A stretch of 64,000 bases of DNA from Eremophila alpestris peregrina. Lineage: Eukaryota; Chordata; Aves; Passeriformes; Alaudidae. Below the pieces are notes generated by a model. It was not told the DNA's origin. It saw only the letters and a list, made by a program, of their open reading frames with translations, and did not search any database. The stretch covers positions 11,272,240 to 11,336,239 of the forward strand of contig WMCF01000018.1 of the NCBI GenBank assembly GCA_009792885.1, read 5' to 3'. The first letter of the stretch is position 1. Each line of letters opens with the position of its first letter. Positions 47,142 through 59,400 of this stretch are shown piece after piece. The position numbers and the translations under genes are program-made.

Positions 47142-48117
47142 CAAGCTCATGTTGATGGGTGGGTTGGATAGATTTTCTCTTAGCCATTAAGAAAAGAAAA
47201 GGAAAAAAAAATCTTGAGTTTTTGTCACTCTTGGACTTGGGGGAGTTATTTATAAGTTTGTTTTTCAGTTCCTGGAAAGTGTTTGGTGATACTGGAAATT
47301 GTAAAACCAAGACCTGCAGCTACCATCAATGCCATTCCCCCAAAGAAAGATGGTGTGAAAGATTCTTGAGTCAGAATGGTTACTGCTTTCTTTTCTTTAT
47401 TTCTAGAATTGTAATTTATTATTCAGTATACACAAACCCCTTATTTTAGAATTTCCATGCTTTCCTACATGTTCACTGTTTAAATTCATTTTGAGACTTT
47501 GTAAAGCAATTTTTTCTTATTATCATGACTTTGTTTTGTACATTCTCAATTCAAGATTTTAGATATTTTGTGGCTTTTTTTTTTTAATTTTAACTTCTAT
47601 TGCTGCGTTCTGACGGTAAACTTTACCTCTAAAATATTTTGGTCTGGTTGAGTTTCTTTTCTTCAGTGCTTGCTTCCTCTGAGAACACCTAGGAATCATC
47701 TCTCGATGGACCAGTTGAATCACACATTGAGAGCATTCTGAGTCACTGGAGGGATTTGGTCTACATCTGCTTTATGTGGTGTGGGTGGATCATCAGCCCT
47801 GCAGCAGAGAGTGTTCATACTCTTATCTGAAAAATGAGTCCAGGGTGATACAGACCCCCCACCCAGTCCAGGACTCTGTGTAGGTGTGTGGAACCTTGGT
47901 AGGGTGGGTGCACCAGGAAAAGTCTGGGCACTTGTGTGTATCACTTTCCCCCAGGTGTTGGGCCCCCAGAAGCCTTACAAGGAGCAGCTGATGGCCCAGC
48001 CCTCACTCACTGCTGTGCCTCACCCCACACTGAGCTCAGGGCTGGCTGGGTGGGTGGCAGGGAATTCCCTCCAGGTGTGGGGGAATGTGAGGAGCCCATG
48101 GAGGGACTGGATGGTTT

Positions 48118-48645
48118 CTCACAGAATCACAGCATATCCTGAGTTGGAGGGGATCCTCAAGGACCATCGAGTCCAGCTGCAGGCCCTGCACACGAAATCC
48201 CCAAAAATCCCACCATGCGGCTGAGAGTATTGTCCAAACACTTCCTGAGCTCAGGCTGGTGCTGTGGCCACTTCCCTGGGCGCCTGTTCCCCTGCCCAAC
48301 CACCCTCTGGGGAAAGGACATTTTCCTGACATCCAACATAAATCTCCCCTGACTCAACTTCAAGCCATTCCTTCACTTCCTCTCTCTGGTCACACAGAGA
48401 GGAGATCAGTGGCTGCCCCTCCTCCTCAAAAGGAAGTTGTAACTGCAATGAGCCTCCCCTTCAGCCTCTTCTTCTCCAGGCTGAACAGACCAAGTGCCCT
48501 CAGCTACTCCTCACAAGACTTCTCTTCAAGGCCCTTCACCACCTTTGTCACCCTCCCTTGGACACTCTCTGAGAGTTTAATGTCTTTTTTGTATTGTGGT
48601 GACCAAAACCGCCCACAGGGCTCAATGTGAGGCTGTGGAACTGTG
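48118..48645 (-). mobile_element. CR1 LINE fragment, antisense
   Basis: This is the reverse complement of the CR1 3' region: a tcacagaatcacag end, ggatcctcaaggaccatcgagtcca, gtcacacagagaggagatcagtggctg, ctcttcttctccaggctgaacag and ctcagctactcctca occur in the expected antisense order. It lies downstream of the Xin stop. Confidence 0.93.
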
Positions 48646-50125
48646 TCCTACAGCCTGGCTCAGACTTGGACTGCCAGCCTCTGGGTCTGACTGTAGCTCT
48701 TCTGATTGATCTACACACACCTCATAGCTCAGTCCCTCCGTTTATCCGAGAATGGGACAGCAATTTCATTAAAAAGAAATAAGTAAATTGTTACAGTTAG
48801 TGTTTGCCTTTTTTCCTCTGAGGAAGAGGAGCCCACACTGATGAATGAGGAGCAGGACTGAAGAGGAAGAGACAGTTCAGAGTCTACCCCTCCATATCCC
48901 TAAGCCCACAGTTAGGTTTTGAATAGCAGTTGTCATCTTGCATTATGAGCTCCTTGTTTGAGGTGTTCTAGACCGTGTCAGAGTTCTGCTTCCTCCCCAG
49001 AAAAAAGGGGCATAATCAGAATGCATTGATTTGCATCTAGAACCCCATGTATTTGAAAGGCATGCCAAAAGAACTACAGGGACATAATTTTCAGTTCCAC
49101 ACTGAAGGCTGAGCTGGAAGAGCAGTTCATAATAAACTGATTAAATCTATTTTCAGGCAATCAGAAAAAAATAACAACTTAGACCTTCCCAATTCCTTTA
49201 GTAGGACCAGTTGCAAAAATAAGGGAGAGTTAGTTATCTGGAGATCATCTTCAAAATTTTTTCAGCACTCCTTTCTTCTCCCTGTTTGTTTCCATCTCAG
49301 CTTCCCTCACACATTTGTTTTATTTGTCTTGCAGGACAGTTATTGCAGTGGAGCAATTTTAGTAAGATGCAAACAGGTTATTTGGGCAATGAAAATTACT
49401 CCACATAAACCCAAATAAACCCAAATATCCTGCACTGCCACTGCTTAAAAATACCAATCTCATTGTTTGTGTATCTGGTTTTACAGGATTTAGAAATGTC
49501 TCAAAGAGCCGTTTATGAGGTTAAGATCATTTAAGACATGTTTCTTTCATGGTATTTCCATCAGCTAGGAACTGAAATATGATGAGGAGACAGATGCTGC
49601 ATTATTTCAGCGCCATGCATGGCTCCTTGAGACACTGAAAGAGCTGGAGAGAAAAAACAAATGCAAAGATTTGAAACTCAAACACAAGCTGAAGGATCAG
49701 TTCACATTTCCCTGCACTTCAGACTTTGCAATAATAAACCAGCAGAGCACATACAAACTTTCAGATCCCAAATGAGCTGTCACAGATTTTCTGTGATTTT
49801 GGGGTACAAGACATGGCATTGTTCACTGTTCTTTGCCCTGGTGGGTCTCTGCATTCTCACAGAGGAGATGTTTTCAAAAGTAAGCAGGATGGGAGAGTTA
49901 TCTGGCCCAGGAGACAGAGGACAGTTGGTTTTGTCAGAACTGTACCTCCTTGAGGGGTAAAAGGACAAGTTCAGCTACAGGTTTGGTTCTTTTGCAGCAG
50001 TGGACAGGGAATAGGCTTTATTTGAAGTGCCCACAAAAAGTACTGCCCTTCCCAGCTCTGTCAGTCACTGGCCTCCCTGAGGACACTCAGTCTTCAGTCT
50101 GAAAGATTCCTGAAAGATTCCTCCA

Positions 50126-50545
50126 TGGAATCACAGAGTCATTAAGGTTGGGAAAGCTCTCTAAGACCATAAAGTCCAACCATTAACCCAGCACGGCTGA
50201 GCCCACCACTAAACCCTGTCCCCAAGGGTCACAACTACACATCTTTTATATCCCTCCAGGGGTGGTGACAGCCTGTTCCAATGCCTGACAAGCCTTTATG
50301 TGACAAAATATTTTCTAACACCCAATCTAAACCTCCTCTGGCACAACTTGAGGCCATTTCCTTTGGTCCTATCCCTTTCTGCTTGGGAGAAGAGACAACT
50401 CCCACCAGGCTGCATCCTCCTGGCAGGGAGTTCTAGAGAGTGAGAAGCTGCCCCTTGAGCCTCCTTTTCTCCAGGCTGAGCCTCCCCAGCTCCCTCAGCT
50501 GCTCCTCACCAGCCCTGTGCTCCAGACCCTTCCCCACCTTCTCTG
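50126..50545 (-). mobile_element. CR1 LINE 3' fragment, antisense
   Basis: It starts with ggaatcacagagtcattaaggttggg and continues through ctctaagaccataaagtccaacc, tccctccaggggtggtgaca, ctgttccaatgcctgac and ctccaggctgagcctcccc, a textbook antisense CR1 3' end. Confidence 0.95.
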
Positions 50546-51654
50546 CTTATCAATAACACAGGCGTTTTCAGGCTGACCTCCACTGCTATATAAAGGTTTT
50601 AATTCACACAAGGAAAAAAAAAAAAAGCAGCAACTGATAAGCCATAATCCATCTGCAACTTTCAGCACTGCAATAATCAGCAGTGTGCTGGAAGAGCCTT
50701 CCAGGAAAACCCTGTAACTACTTTTCACAGAAGCCTCAGGATAATTTCCTTGCCCACGGTGCCATTCAATTGCTTCTTATCACCTCTCTATCTTCCAGAC
50801 CATTAGGAAGGCTTATTCCTGGGACTGACAAATACACCTCTGAAGATTAGGAGTGTTTGCCATGTGTCAGACAAGGAGCAATGAAAATAAATCCCCCTGG
50901 GAAAGAGACCAGTATCCCCTATAAAAGGTTATCCCACTCAGGAATCAAACTCCTGGAGTTCAGACATTCCTTTCCAGTTCAGAGGAGAGAGCTCCTGCTT
51001 GTTTGCTAAATAGCTCTGCTTCCTTCTTTGCTCATGATTAAATGAAAGCATTTTTTTCTTAGATAACACACAGACATGTTGAGTTCTCTCTTCTCTGCCA
51101 GGACACAGACCCTTGTGCTGGATGAGAGCTCATCACCATCAGAGGCAGTCACATTGGTGAAATTCACCTTGCAAGCAGATTGATTGTGTACAACTCCATG
51201 GGCCTGCTTCAGGGTAGATGTTTTAGATTCTTTAGAATCTTTAGACTCCCTTATTTGGACCTCCACTGAGAGCACTGGGAGTGTAGACACCCATCACTTC
51301 TGTATTCACTTACAGAAGTGAATGGTCTGCTCTCTGCAAAGGACTGGAAGAGCAAAGGGGTGCTCAGATTATTTCAGACTGAAAGAAAGACAAGGATTTT
51401 GTTTGCATGCTTCCCTCTAGAAGGAAAAAAGAAACCTCAGGATGTTAACCTCATCTTCTTGAAAGTGTTGTCACAGGAAAACAAAGATGACTTGGCCTTA
51501 ATGGTATGTTCAGACAAATGGAAGTTAAAAGTTAAAAATTGGTTCCCCAGGCATCTGTTGCAAGTCAAAGACAAGGTTTTGTTCCCTGTCTTGTTCTTGT
51601 TCATGTCAACTCATCCCTTAAAATACAGAAACATCTTTCCTGTTTAATAGAAAC

Positions 51655-51830
51655 ACAGAGACAGAGAATGTTTTGGGTTGGAAGGGACCTTAAAGATCAT
51701 CTCATTTCAAAGCCCTGCCATATGCAGGGACATTTTCCACTAGATCAGGTTGCTCAGGGCCCATCCAATCTGGCCTTGAACATTTCCAGGGATGTGGCAT
51801 CCACAGCTTCTCTGAATGCCAACTTGTTTA
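51655..51830 (-). mobile_element. CR1 LINE 3' fragment, antisense
   Basis: It contains ttttgggttggaagggacct, taaagatcatct, gggacattttccactagatc, aggttgctcagggcccatcc and tccagggatgtggcatcca, the antisense CR1 3' consensus, in about 175 bases. Confidence 0.93.
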
Positions 51831-52760
51831 CTCTGGTCACAGCTAAAATCAGTCCATCAGCCACTCCACATGAGAGTAGAAAGTAAATTTGCCTTTTCTT
51901 TGAGCTGAAAATGCTGCAAACCAGGGTAGGGACATATGGGGGAAAAAACCAGAGGGATCAGAGACCCCCAGCAAAACTGTGGCAAATAAGCTCCCTACAA
52001 GGAGGCAGAGTTGCCCTGATGTGAGGGAGTGTCAGTACTCAGAGCATTGACCTGCCAGAGTTAGGCTGGGCCCAGCTGTGCTCCTTCTGGGGCTTTAGGA
52101 AGACCTGCATTTTCAGATTAACTCACCAGCTAAGCTGAGCCTCTGCTTTGGATGAGCCTCTGCTTGGCTGATATCCAAGATCATTTTTCCCCTCTCTCTC
52201 TCCACCAGTGTGGCTGGTGCTGGCAATGCATTCCAGAGAGATTCTCTGGGCTTTTCACATAAAGAGGTGTTTGGGGAATGAGGTGACACAACACAATGCA
52301 GAGAGTAAACAAAGTGGAGTAAACCACCAGATCCATGGAGCTGTGGAAGCTTTCCACTGATATGAGCTGCCTTTCCAGGGTTTGGACTATGTCTGCATGG
52401 GCAGCCATCAGATACCAGTGATTCCAGGAGCTGAACAGAGTTTTTGAGTCCGAGCAACATTTCTCACCTCACTCAAGGTTTTTAAATGACTCAACTGAAT
52501 GAACCATTTACTCTCAATCAAATGAACATAATTTTCTCACCAGAGATCCAGAGTTCTGTCTTTGTGTTCTGACTGAAAATTAACACTGACCCATCCAAGA
52601 TGACAGGCCAATTGAGTCAGACAGGAATCTGAACTCTCACAACAGATCTGCGAGAGAGTGACAAGAAAACGCAACACAAGCAGGAGATTCAATAAATCAC
52701 CTTGCAGATGCACTTTCCAGTCATGATTCAGTTATTTAACCTCAGTCTCTCCTTCTTCAG

Positions 52761-52885
52761 CCCATGTTGAAAGAAATGTGTGCCTCCTGCCTGAAGCCTG
52801 TCTACCCCATGGAGGCTGTGGTCACTGACAAGGTCTGTGTGCACCGCTCGTGTTTCTGCTGCCAGGTCTGCGGGAGGAAGCTGAG
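52761..52885 (+). CDS. XIRP1: XIRP1-locus LIM exon 1 (first zinc finger)
   Basis: A tctctccttcttcag acceptor and a gtgagt donor enclose 41 codons plus two bases. It encodes MCASCLKPVYPMEAVVTDK, then VCVHRSCFCCQVCGRKL. Zinc ligands of the first finger are C-x2-C, H-x2-C (C301, C304, H322, C325 in the 1379-codon isoform). The second finger starts with C328 and C331. The closest family is the single LIM domain of EPLIN/LIMA1 and the XIRP2 short isoform, where the segment is ECQKTVYPME...HISCFRCSYC. Entry phase 0 fits exon 6; exit phase 2 fits the next exon. Entry from a donor near the end of the Xin exon would be out of frame and soon hit a stop. Confidence 0.96.
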
Positions 52886-53192
52886 GTGAGTGGTAGGACT
52901 CAGGTGCACTTATTCTCAAGGGATGCCCAAGGAGTTTCCATCAGATGTGTCCAAGGGTAATTCCAACAGAGCAGGACTCAGGAAATGAGAAATGGGGCAA
53001 GCAGTTTCCCTGATTCCATCTGCCTCTCCATCACTGGAGGCTGAAGTCTGCCTACCTCGAGCCTGCAGACACCTGTGGGTCAGGAGTCTGCATGGATGGA
53101 AGTGCAAGGGTGAGCTGAAACCACAATAAATACAGCTTAGGAACACTGATAGGGGATGTAATTGGAGGAGTCATTTGGGTGCCTCCTCTGTT

Positions 53193-53900
53193 CATAGAAT
53201 CATTAAGGTTGGAAAAGGCCTCTAAGATCATTGAGTCCAACCCATTTACCCACCACTGCCCACCACCAGATCATGTTCCCAAGGCATCACACCAAGCCAG
53301 GCAGGTTGGAAGGCACCTCTGGAAGCCTCCATCCAGCCTTCTCAGGCCCAAGGAGGGCAGGAGTTCAGGACATGTCCAGGAGAGGCACGAATGCTTCAAG
53401 GCTGAAGGTTACAGTCTCAGTTGGGGCCCTCTTTGAACATCTGACCACCAGTGAAAATGGTTTTTCTTGCATCTCATCACAATTCCCTGTGTTACAACTT
53501 GTTCCCATTGCCTCTCATCCTGTCACTGCTCCCCTCCAAGAGCACTCCAACCCTGTCTTCTCTATTATCTCCCATAAAACAAACACTCACAGCCATGAGT
53601 TTCTCCCTCCTAACCTTCTCTGGTAGGTCCTGGCTAGCCCAGCTCTCAGCCTCTCCTCAGGTGACACAGGTCCCTCACCACTTTAGTGGCTTTATGCTGG
53701 ATTCCTCCCAGTACAGCAAGGTCTTTTTTTGCTGTGAAGAGCCCAAAACTGGACTAATTACTCCACATGGAATCCTACAGAAGTCAAATTCTACAGAGGA
53801 ACATTCACTTCTCTAGGCCATGCAGCTCAGGATGTAGTTGGCTTCCCTGTCACCAGGGCACAATGCTGACTTGTTTTCTGCTTGTCATTTGAGACAGCCA
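53193..53900 (-). mobile_element. CR1 LINE fragment(s), antisense
   Basis: It begins with catagaatcattaaggttgga and ctctaagatcattgagtccaacc, then has diverged CR1 sequence through cattgcctctcatcctgtcact and actccacatggaatcctac up to about 53900. It may be two joined copies. It lies in the intron between the two LIM exons and does not disturb splice sites. Confidence 0.88.
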
Positions 53901-54330
53901 TCCCCTGTGAGGCTGCTTGAAATCCTGTTGCCCCCAGCTCTGCAGACACTTCCTCCCATGCTGCAGTTGTTGTGTCCTGGGAGCCCTGGGCACTATTATC
54001 CATCAGGTCCACGCTGTGTGCACAGGGGCAGAGATGAAGTGCTGGTGTGTAGCCTGGCCTGCAAATGAGAAAGGGATTGCACATAACCTGGGCTACAGCC
54101 CCCAGGGGTATTGCAAGGAAATGTTTAATTTTTCATGTTGTTTTGGTGTTTGAAATAAAAATCAAACATATTCTGAGAAAGCCAACACTACTTTTGAAAG
54201 GTTTCATTCTTCAACCCCCTCCCTCCCTTCCCCACTGAGAAATGATTTTGCTGAAAGCCTGTCCATCAGTGCTGCAGCTCCCCTCCCACACTGACAGCCA
54301 CTGACAGCTGTGCCAATGTGTGTTTTCCAG

Positions 54331-57300
54331 CTTGCAAAACTATGCTGCCCTCCACGGGGTGTTTTACTGCCAAGTCCACTACAAGCTGATGGCTGGGACT
54401 GGAAGCAGAAGTGGGATGGAAAGGCTGGAGCAGCACCACGTTCAGCATGGACCACAGCCCTGGGACTGCTGTAGCAGGGCCAAAAAGACTGAAACAAGAG
54501 AGAAACCCTCATCCTTCAGTGCACAGTGTGATCTGCAGCTGGCTGAGCACAGGAACAGCAGGGCTGTCCTCCTCGGGAACAAGCTCAGAACAGTCTGGCC
54601 ACCTTCAGAACCAGCCTTGGCTGTCGATGGGAAAGCTGGAAATGGAGTGTGCTCCTGGAAAAAGGCTGCATTGAGCCTGCCAACCTACCAGGCTGCAGGC
54701 AGCAAGGCAGGCAGGATGGTGCTCAGGGGCCAGGAGGGAGCAGTGGAGAAGGGAAGATTTTTACCTGGAATCACCCACAGCAAGGAAAGAGAGCAGGTGT
54801 GTTCCAAGAACAGAGAGCAGAGGGGCCGTGAAGAGACTGTGCCTGAGAGGAAGCAGGGTGGGAAGGTGTCCCAGAGAGTGGCTGCAATCCAGCAGGGCCA
54901 AGCCCAGCTAAAAAGACCAGCCTGTGCCTCCCTCCCTCCCGTCCTGGAGCCTGTGAAACCCCTGCCTCGTGCCTCACTTGCTCCCCACCCCACACACCAG
55001 AGCACCAAACCCACCCCAAGGATGGACCTGGGGGGCTCAGAGGGCTGCACTCTCACTTCCACAGAGGTCCCAGTGACACACAACAAGGTCTGTGGGTCAC
55101 TGAGCACACCCAGTGAAGGAGGCACAATCACAGATGACAAACCTGAACTGATCATAGCCACCCCAGATACTGCAGGGACCAAGCATCACTTTGGAGAGGG
55201 AATAAACAGCACACAGACCATCCATGTGCCAGGAGAGCCCAAAACCAGAAACACCACAAATAAAGAGCTAAAATATTTAGCTGAGGATGCTGATCCCCCT
55301 GAAAAGGAAGCTGAACAAGCCCATTCCCCCTCTGGTGTGTTGAGGAGCTCTTCTGTATCTTCTGGTTCCCTGGAGCCAGGAGGGCTGGGCGTGTCACCTG
55401 AGATCACTGAAATGCTGAATGAGAAATCAGAGGCAAACCCCAAAGAACTCCCTGGGAAACAGATGCCAGTAACTTTGGGGGGAACCATGCAGCCATCCAG
55501 CACAAGTGTTTTGCCTGGAATTGAGAGCAAAGGGGCAGAATTTGAAAAGACAAAAGAAGACAAACCAGTAACTGTGCCAGCATCTCTGGAAGAGCCCAGT
55601 CCTGAGCATACAGCTCAGGAAAACGAAGCTGAAAAGAGCAGAGTCTCTTCACCTGGTTGTCCAGACAGGACAGAAGATCACAATGTGTCCTCTTCACAAG
55701 AAATAGAACCTCAGGACACACGTGGCCCACTGAAAAGCAACACTCCTGAGGGTATTTGGAGACATGATACTAAATCATCTGGCAAGGGTTTTCCAGTGTC
55801 AACAGACACACCTCTGAAAGGAACGTGTGCCACTTGCCCCTCACATGATGAAGTCAACAACCCCAAGTCAAAGGATTCCAGGGAAGTTCTTAGTGAAAAC
55901 ACCTTGCACATTTCTGAGCAAACAGCCAAGACATCAGAATATTCCAAACCAAATACATCCTTGGACAAATCCACAGGCCATCCAGAAGGTGAAGAAAAAG
56001 TGGATCTGAAAGCTCCAGGAGAAAGCACTGTGCCTGTGTCACAGACTAATGCCCAGAGCAAGGAGGCCAGAAGCAGCCAAACCTGTAGAGAGACATCAGG
56101 CAAAGGTTTCAGGCTTGGGAAAAACCCCTTCCTTACCCTTTTTGGCCCTGAAGACAAAGGTAAAACCCCCAGGAAAGAAACAGCAACCCAGAGGAAACCC
56201 ACCAAACCCCAATCAGCTCTTGCCACTTTGTTTGGTCACTCCTCAGAGAAGAAGCAGAGTCCACGAGAAAAACCTGCAGCATCCTCAGAACAAGCAAATA
56301 TTGATGGCAGGACAGAAAAGGCCCAGGGCCTCCTCAGCTTCTCCAGCCAAGCAAAGCAAAATACCTCCAAGAATGATCAGCTGCAACAGCCTGGAAAGAT
56401 GGAGGTGTTCCCTAAACATATCCAGGAGAGCTCTGGAGGATTCTTAGGCTCTGCTGAGGGCAAGGAGACTGAGGTGCTGTTGGCAGCTGCCAGCACAGCC
56501 GTGTCACAGGATGATAAACGTGACAGAACTGAACTTGACATTCATGGCCAAGTGTCTTTAAATAGTCAGCTTTGGCAGCAACAGGACAGCTGTTGGCCCC
56601 CTCTCATGCCAGTACAGAAAAATCAGAAAGAAGCTGCAGATCATGGAACAAAGCCTCTACAGCTTCCTCCAGAGCTTGTGCCTGAAGCTGACAACAGCAA
56701 AAATCTCACCAGGGAAAGGAATCACCATGATGCTCATCTGACAGCAGCCCAGAACCTGTTGGGTTTGCATGTCCAGGACACAGTGGTGCAGGATGGGATC
56801 TTCTTTTCACCGGGCAATTCAGAAAAGTTACCCAAGGATGCTGAGCTTCAGTTTGGCAACATGGATTTTCTGGGGGGCAGTAACTTCTTCTTTTTGAGAG
56901 GACAAGATTTCCCCAGTAGAGCAAATAAAACTCCAAACTCAGATTTGCAAAACTCCGAGGCAGAGATTCCACCTTTCTTTGATCCAAATCCCTCAGATTT
57001 ATTCCAGGAAATCTCATCAGAAACCAACACCTCACTGGAGCTCTGGGACACCTCCAGCCTCTCACTTCTTGATGGGCAGGATGAGATGAATATTAGAGAC
57101 CTGGAAGGGATTCAGAGCTGTGAGCTCCTGCTGCAGGTGGATCCACAACGCCAGGCTCCAAAGGCAGCAGAAGAAATGTTTGCAATGGATCTCAGTGCTG
57201 AAGGCTCCACAAAAAAGCATCTCCCTGCACAGGATGACAATTTTCCCTCAACATACATGTTGAGCAGCTGGGCTCCTGAAACCTCTAATCAGGGTGTCTT

Positions 57301-57463
57301 TGATCATTTTGGTGTTGATTCAACCACAACGGTCCAGGAGGCTTCTGAAAAAATGAACAGGAGCAGGAAAACATCAGGAGCTGAAGAAGACTATGACAGT
57401 CTGTGTTCTGAAGACTTGGAGATGTTAAATTATGACCTTTCAGAGAAGGAGTTCTTTATATAA
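54331..57463 (+). CDS. XIRP1: XIRP1-locus LIM exon 2 and long C-terminal tail
   Basis: A gtgtgttttccag acceptor precedes one base that completes Ser (AG+C). The frame then runs 1043 codons to TAA at 57461. Residues LQNYAALHGVFYCQVHYKL finish the LIM domain (last ligands C349 and H352), matching EPLIN LGTYASLHGRIYCKPHFNQL. The remaining tail (about 1020 residues) is Ser/Glu/Lys/Pro rich, low in hydrophobics and probably disordered. It holds two related motifs, NPFLTLFG (934-941) and SALATLFG (964-971), each followed by charged KGK/EKK and PR(K/E) residues, and ends acidic (...NYDLSEKEFFI). I recognise no other domain. An open frame of this length with a coherent composition is strong evidence for coding. 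Human XIRP1 has no counterpart known to me. Confidence 0.92.
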
Positions 57464-57949
57464 GTGAATAAAAAAAGAAAATAGGTTTAAAAAAACCACA
57501 CAGCCCTCCCTGCAGCACAAGATAGCTGATAGGGGACCAAAAGTGATTCTTGAAATCAGCTGTGCAATGATAAGCAAGGAAAAGTGAAATGACCTTGCAA
57601 GGTCAGAAGGGCAGAGGAGGGAAATGAAACCTCTGGTGTCTTGAAGCCTTGGGGTGTGGGGACATTGCTAAATCTGTTCTCCCTGTGCCATTGCACTCTG
57701 CTCCTCCCTGACTACCCTTGGCTTACATATTATATAACATAAGTGTTATAGGAGTTAACAATTACACTAATGATAAACAAGCTCAAGAGAAATCCCAGGG
57801 GGTCAAAGCATGAACATGTGCACTATGAAAAGGGTCATAGAGCATATCAATTCACATGTTTTAATCAGCTGTCTGTAAGAAAAAAAAAAAAGGTGTTAAA
57901 ATGATTACTTTATTAAAATAGAACAAAAAGAAGTGAAATGAAATGAAGT

Positions 57950-57997
57950 AAAATAAAATAAAATAAAATAAAATAAAATAAAATAAAATAAAATAAA
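57950..57997 (+). repeat. (AAATA)n pentanucleotide microsatellite
   Basis: About nine copies of AAATA in tandem, each overlap creating an AATAAA hexamer. It lies about 490 bases after the LIM-isoform stop codon, so it may act as, or obscure, the poly(A) signal of that transcript. Confidence 0.95.
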
Positions 57998-59400
57998 GCA
58001 AACATGTCCCTGCCTCATCAGTGCCAACATAACCCTGGCTCTGTCAGATCTGCTGGAGGAATAAAGATGCTTAATGACTGCATCTGCTGCAAAGCAGTGT
58101 CAGTGTTCTGGGCAGGGAAACTGCTCAATCAGCATAAATCAGGGGGAAAAGGGATATCCTTGGAATTTCCATGGCTCATCAAATGCTGAAGTCAGTCTCA
58201 CCTTGGGGTGGGTAAAGGGGTTCAGGGTAAAGGAACTGCTGTCTCAGAGCTGTGCCTGAAACCTGGGCAGGCTGTGCTTGGAGTTGGAGGGGAGGCTTGC
58301 AGAGATCAAGCACCTCTCACTGGAGCATTGGGAAGTGGCTGGCCCTGTCACCTGTGCAAAAGCTGCTCAGAGTGATGCCCCAGAGGAGCTGTCACTACCA
58401 GATGACACCCAGAAGCCTGATCTCTCCCTGCCAGCTCTGAAAGAGGAGGGAAAGGCAGGAGCACCACCGTCAGTGGGTATGAATCCATTTCCCCACAATT
58501 CATCCCAGCACAGAGGTGTCCAAAGGGGTCTCCAGCCACTGTCACTCCTGATGTGCACAGAAAAGCCAAGTCCATGAATTCATGCATCAATGCTCTCTTT
58601 CCTGCACTAGGCCTCATTCCCAGGCAGTGGTTTCTCTTTCTGAACTTCTCTCTGGGATGCTCCCCCTCCCTGTCTCTTGACATGGATGTACAGCCTGTCC
58701 AATCCAGGCCTTCCCTCAGACCTGCTGCTTTCTGATGTCCCCCCAATAGAGGCTTCTCCATTTTCAAGAGGCTTTGCAAGCCTTTCTAATCCACATGAGC
58801 AGAGCTGCTGGACAGAGAGAAAAAAGCCCAGAATTCCAACAAGTGGAGCTCCAGGAAACAGCAGCTTGCAGGGCTGCCACAGCCTCTCTCCCTGAGAGAT
58901 CTCCACCATGTAGGATTGATCCACTCAGGTGATGGAGACAGTTATGAAGACATCTTTCCCTGAGAAATGTCATCTGAGGGGGACAAAGGACTGAAGCTTT
59001 CCCAGGGCTTCAGAAGAGCCTGTCTGGTCATGGCTGGAAGAACAGCTCTAAGGAACGAATCACACCTGATTTAGCACATGAAACTCACTCAGAGCTGGGT
59101 CACCCCAAGGAGGTTTTATAGTCATAAATTGGATGTGCCACAGAAAATAGTGGGGGCTGAGGAATGAGAGGGAAGACCACGAGCCACACACAAAAGGGTG
59201 AGCCTGAAGACTTGAGCTTGTTGCACACTGATAGAGAAGGCAGGACAGGGACAAAATGTCTCTACCAGAGCTGATCTCCTTGGCCAAGTCATCCCACCAG
59301 AAGGCCAGACATGGATTTAGGGTAAAAGGAGTCTCCTGAAGTCATGTAGCTCAGCCTCCTGCTCAGGGAATGTCTCTGAATAACAGCAGTTCCTCTCATC

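Larger units (their letters stand above)
46663..49136 (+). other. XIRP1: XIRP1 Xin-isoform 3' UTR region
   Basis: The sequence after the stop is AT-rich at 47440-47640, typical of a vertebrate 3' UTR. Possible poly(A) signals are ATTAAA at 47029-47034 and 48768-48773, and AATAAA at 49131-49136. It contains the (CA)n(TA)n microsatellite at 47105-47141 and a minus-strand CR1 copy at 48118-48645. The true cleavage site cannot be decided by eye. Confidence 0.5.
49137..52760 (+). other. XIRP1: Intron between the Xin exon and the LIM exons
   Basis: No exon-like segment is supported. It holds minus-strand CR1 copies at 50126-50545 and 51655-51830. For the LIM isoform the whole of 37383-52760 would be removed as one intron of about 15.4 kb that contains the Xin exon. 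Confidence 0.5.
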
